Origin: Oscillospiraceae bacterium
GTDB lineage: Bacteria; Bacillota; Clostridia; Oscillospirales; Oscillospiraceae
Direction of reading: 5' to 3'
Assembly (NCBI GenBank): GCA_009780435.1
Contig: WRAB01000002.1
Location: 1 to 62,419 of the forward strand
DNA: 62,419 nt
Below are positions 61,125 through 62,419 of this stretch, in pieces; position 1 is the first letter of the stretch, and every line of letters starts with the position of its first letter. The notes under the pieces were generated by a model. That model saw only the letters and a program-made list of their open reading frames with translations. It was not told the origin of the DNA and ran no database searches. The translations under genes and the position numbers were made by a program.

Positions 61125-62399
61125 TTAATCCCGCAGCTGCGGGTTAAACACCCGGTCAAGGCCGGTGTTGATCAAATTCAGCGCAAATGAGATCAGCGCA
61201 ATCACAAGGATGACCGGGTAGTAGGCCCACCACGCACCGCTCAAGTGTGCAGTATACCGCATGGCCCAGTTCATCATCAGGCCCAATGTGGCGGTCTCTG
61301 TCGTTCTCGGCCCCAGGCCCAGCATGGACAACCCGGCCTCGGCGAGGATGGCGGAGGAAACTTGTAAAATAAACGCCATGACAACATAGGAGGCGATATA
61401 AGGCAGAATGTCCTTGATCACAATCCGGGGAAGAGAGTGTCCGCTCAACTTGCTCAAGTTGACGTGATCTCGGTTGCGCAGGGACAGGACTTGCGCCCGC
61501 ACGGATCGTGTTGTCCAGACCCATGAAGTCAGACCGATGACAATTGCTACAGTCGCCGGTCCCCGCTGCTCTTGCCCGATGCTGTATGAAATCAGAATTA
61601 GCAGGACTATGCCGGGGATGACGGTGAACAGATTTGTAAAAAACATGATCACATCATCGACAAAACCGCTCAAATATCCTGAGAGGAGACCCAGCACAAG
61701 GCCGATCATGGTTGCGATCAATCCGGCGATGAGCCCAATCGCCAGAGAGGTGGTGATGGCGGAGACCAGCTGTTTGAACATATCCCGTCCGAAATTGTCC
61801 GTGCCCAGGGGAAGGAGGCGCACGTTGGTGACGTCACTGACATTTATATAGGCCAAATTGGTGACCGATCCGACCAACTCCTGCTCACCCGTCTCCGGAT
61901 TATACGTCCAGATATATTTGTCGTAGAGATCGAAAATCCCGTCGATCCTTGTGTCGAGGCGGGCGAAGGCCCTGCGCTCGGCGATGGTTAAGTTTTCAAA
62001 TCGGATCTCCGGGTCGAAATAGGTCCACCACAACCCCAGAAGCGCCTCCGTATCCTCCAGATTGATGTCCTCTTTCCGGAGTTCAAAGACTTCGTTATAT
62101 TCGCTGTACAGCAAGAGCCAGTCCCGGATCAGCTCCCGATCAGTTGGCCGAAGCTTTGCGTAGATGCGAATCTGATCTGCGCCCTCCAGCCGGAGGGTAT
62201 AGATCCGTGGGACATCCAAGCTGTCGTAGAGCGAGACATATAGGCCAGGGGGGATAAACGAGTCATATCCGATCATCTGTAGCGGGTTGCCGGGGCTAAA
62301 GATGGGATATATGGTGATTAAGAGCAGGATCAGGACGATTATGATGAATCCGATCCGAAAATTCGCCGAGCGAAACACTTGCTTTAACGTATTTTTCAT
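61125..62399 (-). CDS. Oligopeptide-type ABC transporter permease (DppC/OppC type) with large insert
   Basis: 424 residues, about 120 longer than usual DppC proteins. Helix 1 (about 15-35) is followed by an extracytoplasmic segment of about 150 residues ([20 protein letters not shown] to [10 protein letters not shown]) where normal members have about 40, then the standard [14 protein letters not shown] and the five-helix core with the EAA-like loop near [16 protein letters not shown]. The insert could touch the binding protein or the sugar. GGGGGAAGG stands upstream. The rest of the operon, DppB-type permease and binding protein, would lie right of the window. Confidence 0.9.
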   Translation of the reverse strand: MKNTLKQVFRSANFRIGFIIIVLILLLITIYPIFSPGNPLQMIGYDSFIPPGLYVSLYDSLDVPRIYTLRLEGADQIRIYAKLRPTDRELIRDWLLLYSEYNEVFELRKEDINLEDTEALLGLWWTYFDPEIRFENLTIAERRAFARLDTRIDGIFDLYDKYIWTYNPETGEQELVGSVTNLAYINVSDVTNVRLLPLGTDNFGRDMFKQLVSAITTSLAIGLIAGLIATMIGLVLGLLSGYLSGFVDDVIMFFTNLFTVIPGIVLLILISYSIGQEQRGPATVAIVIGLTSWVWTTRSVRAQVLSLRNRDHVNLSKLSGHSLPRIVIKDILPYIASYVVMAFILQVSSAILAEAGLSMLGLGPRTTETATLGLMMNWAMRYTAHLSGAWWAYYPVILVIALISFALNLINTGLDRVFNPQLRD

Positions 62400-62419
62400 C
62401 GTCTTTTCCTTCCCCCTAT

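Overview
The window looks like a chromosome segment of an anaerobic Firmicute, most likely class Clostridia and close to the Oscillospiraceae/Ruminococcaceae. The reasons are the rpsF-ssb-rpsR and DUF1934-argS neighbourhoods, strong AGGAGG-type ribosome binding sites, sigma-A promoters with 17-bp spacers, SLH-anchored surface proteins, many lipoproteins, LytTR/DUF3021 and WYL regulators, and short palindromic repeats (TCAGGC-GAA-GCCTGA type) of a kind common in that group. The taxonomy is an inference. Most of the window is moderately GC-rich; roughly 28.5-38 kb is by eye clearly more AT-rich.

Layout. 0-22 kb is mostly housekeeping and small regulatory genes: tRNA-Asn, a LytTR/DUF3021 pair, an RluA pseudouridine synthase, a RelE/AbrB-type toxin-antitoxin pair with a very clear promoter and operator, uvrB, several small unknown proteins, radC, pyrE, degV-ygjV, a WYL regulator with a zinc-ribbon gene, murI, DUF1934-argS, rpsF-ssb-rpsR, a GNAT-HAD fusion, a lipoprotein, a flavin-type oxidoreductase, a rhodanese and tRNA-Ala. 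22.3-28 kb is one 1,870-residue secreted protein with a beta-helix-like start, about 16 InlB-type B repeats and three SLH domains.

28.5-37.9 kb is a catabolic cluster: RidA, SDR, cupin, sugar ABC transporter (binding protein and two permeases, no ATPase), second SDR, HpaI-type aldolase, SMP-30 lactonase, Gfo/Idh dehydrogenase, then an IclR regulator. It starts at a near-perfect promoter followed by a 9-bp inverted repeat and looks like an uptake and oxidation route for an unknown sugar or sugar acid.

38.1-50 kb is the most unusual part. A very large secreted protein (copper-amine-oxidase-type stalk domains, about ten BIG2 Ig-like domains, FN3, an M23 peptidase, a C-terminal DUF4329-like H-x-H domain) is split by three exact copies of a 20-bp unit. 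With one copy the two halves form a single frame of about 2,140 codons. Behind it lie a small lipoprotein resembling NTF2-fold immunity proteins, whose start codon is out of frame because of an A7 tract, three tandem membrane-anchored paralogues sharing an almost identical 3' end, and an SLH protein. I read this as a candidate surface effector/immunity-like locus with sequence features that could switch expression; this is a hypothesis.

50-62.4 kb is all on the minus strand: a TrpXYZ-like ABC transporter (binding protein, permease, ATPase), then an oligopeptide-type ABC transporter (permease, two ATPases) followed by a GH3 glycosidase, a MATE exporter and a GH2 beta-mannosidase, which suggests uptake and intracellular cleavage of plant beta-oligosaccharides.
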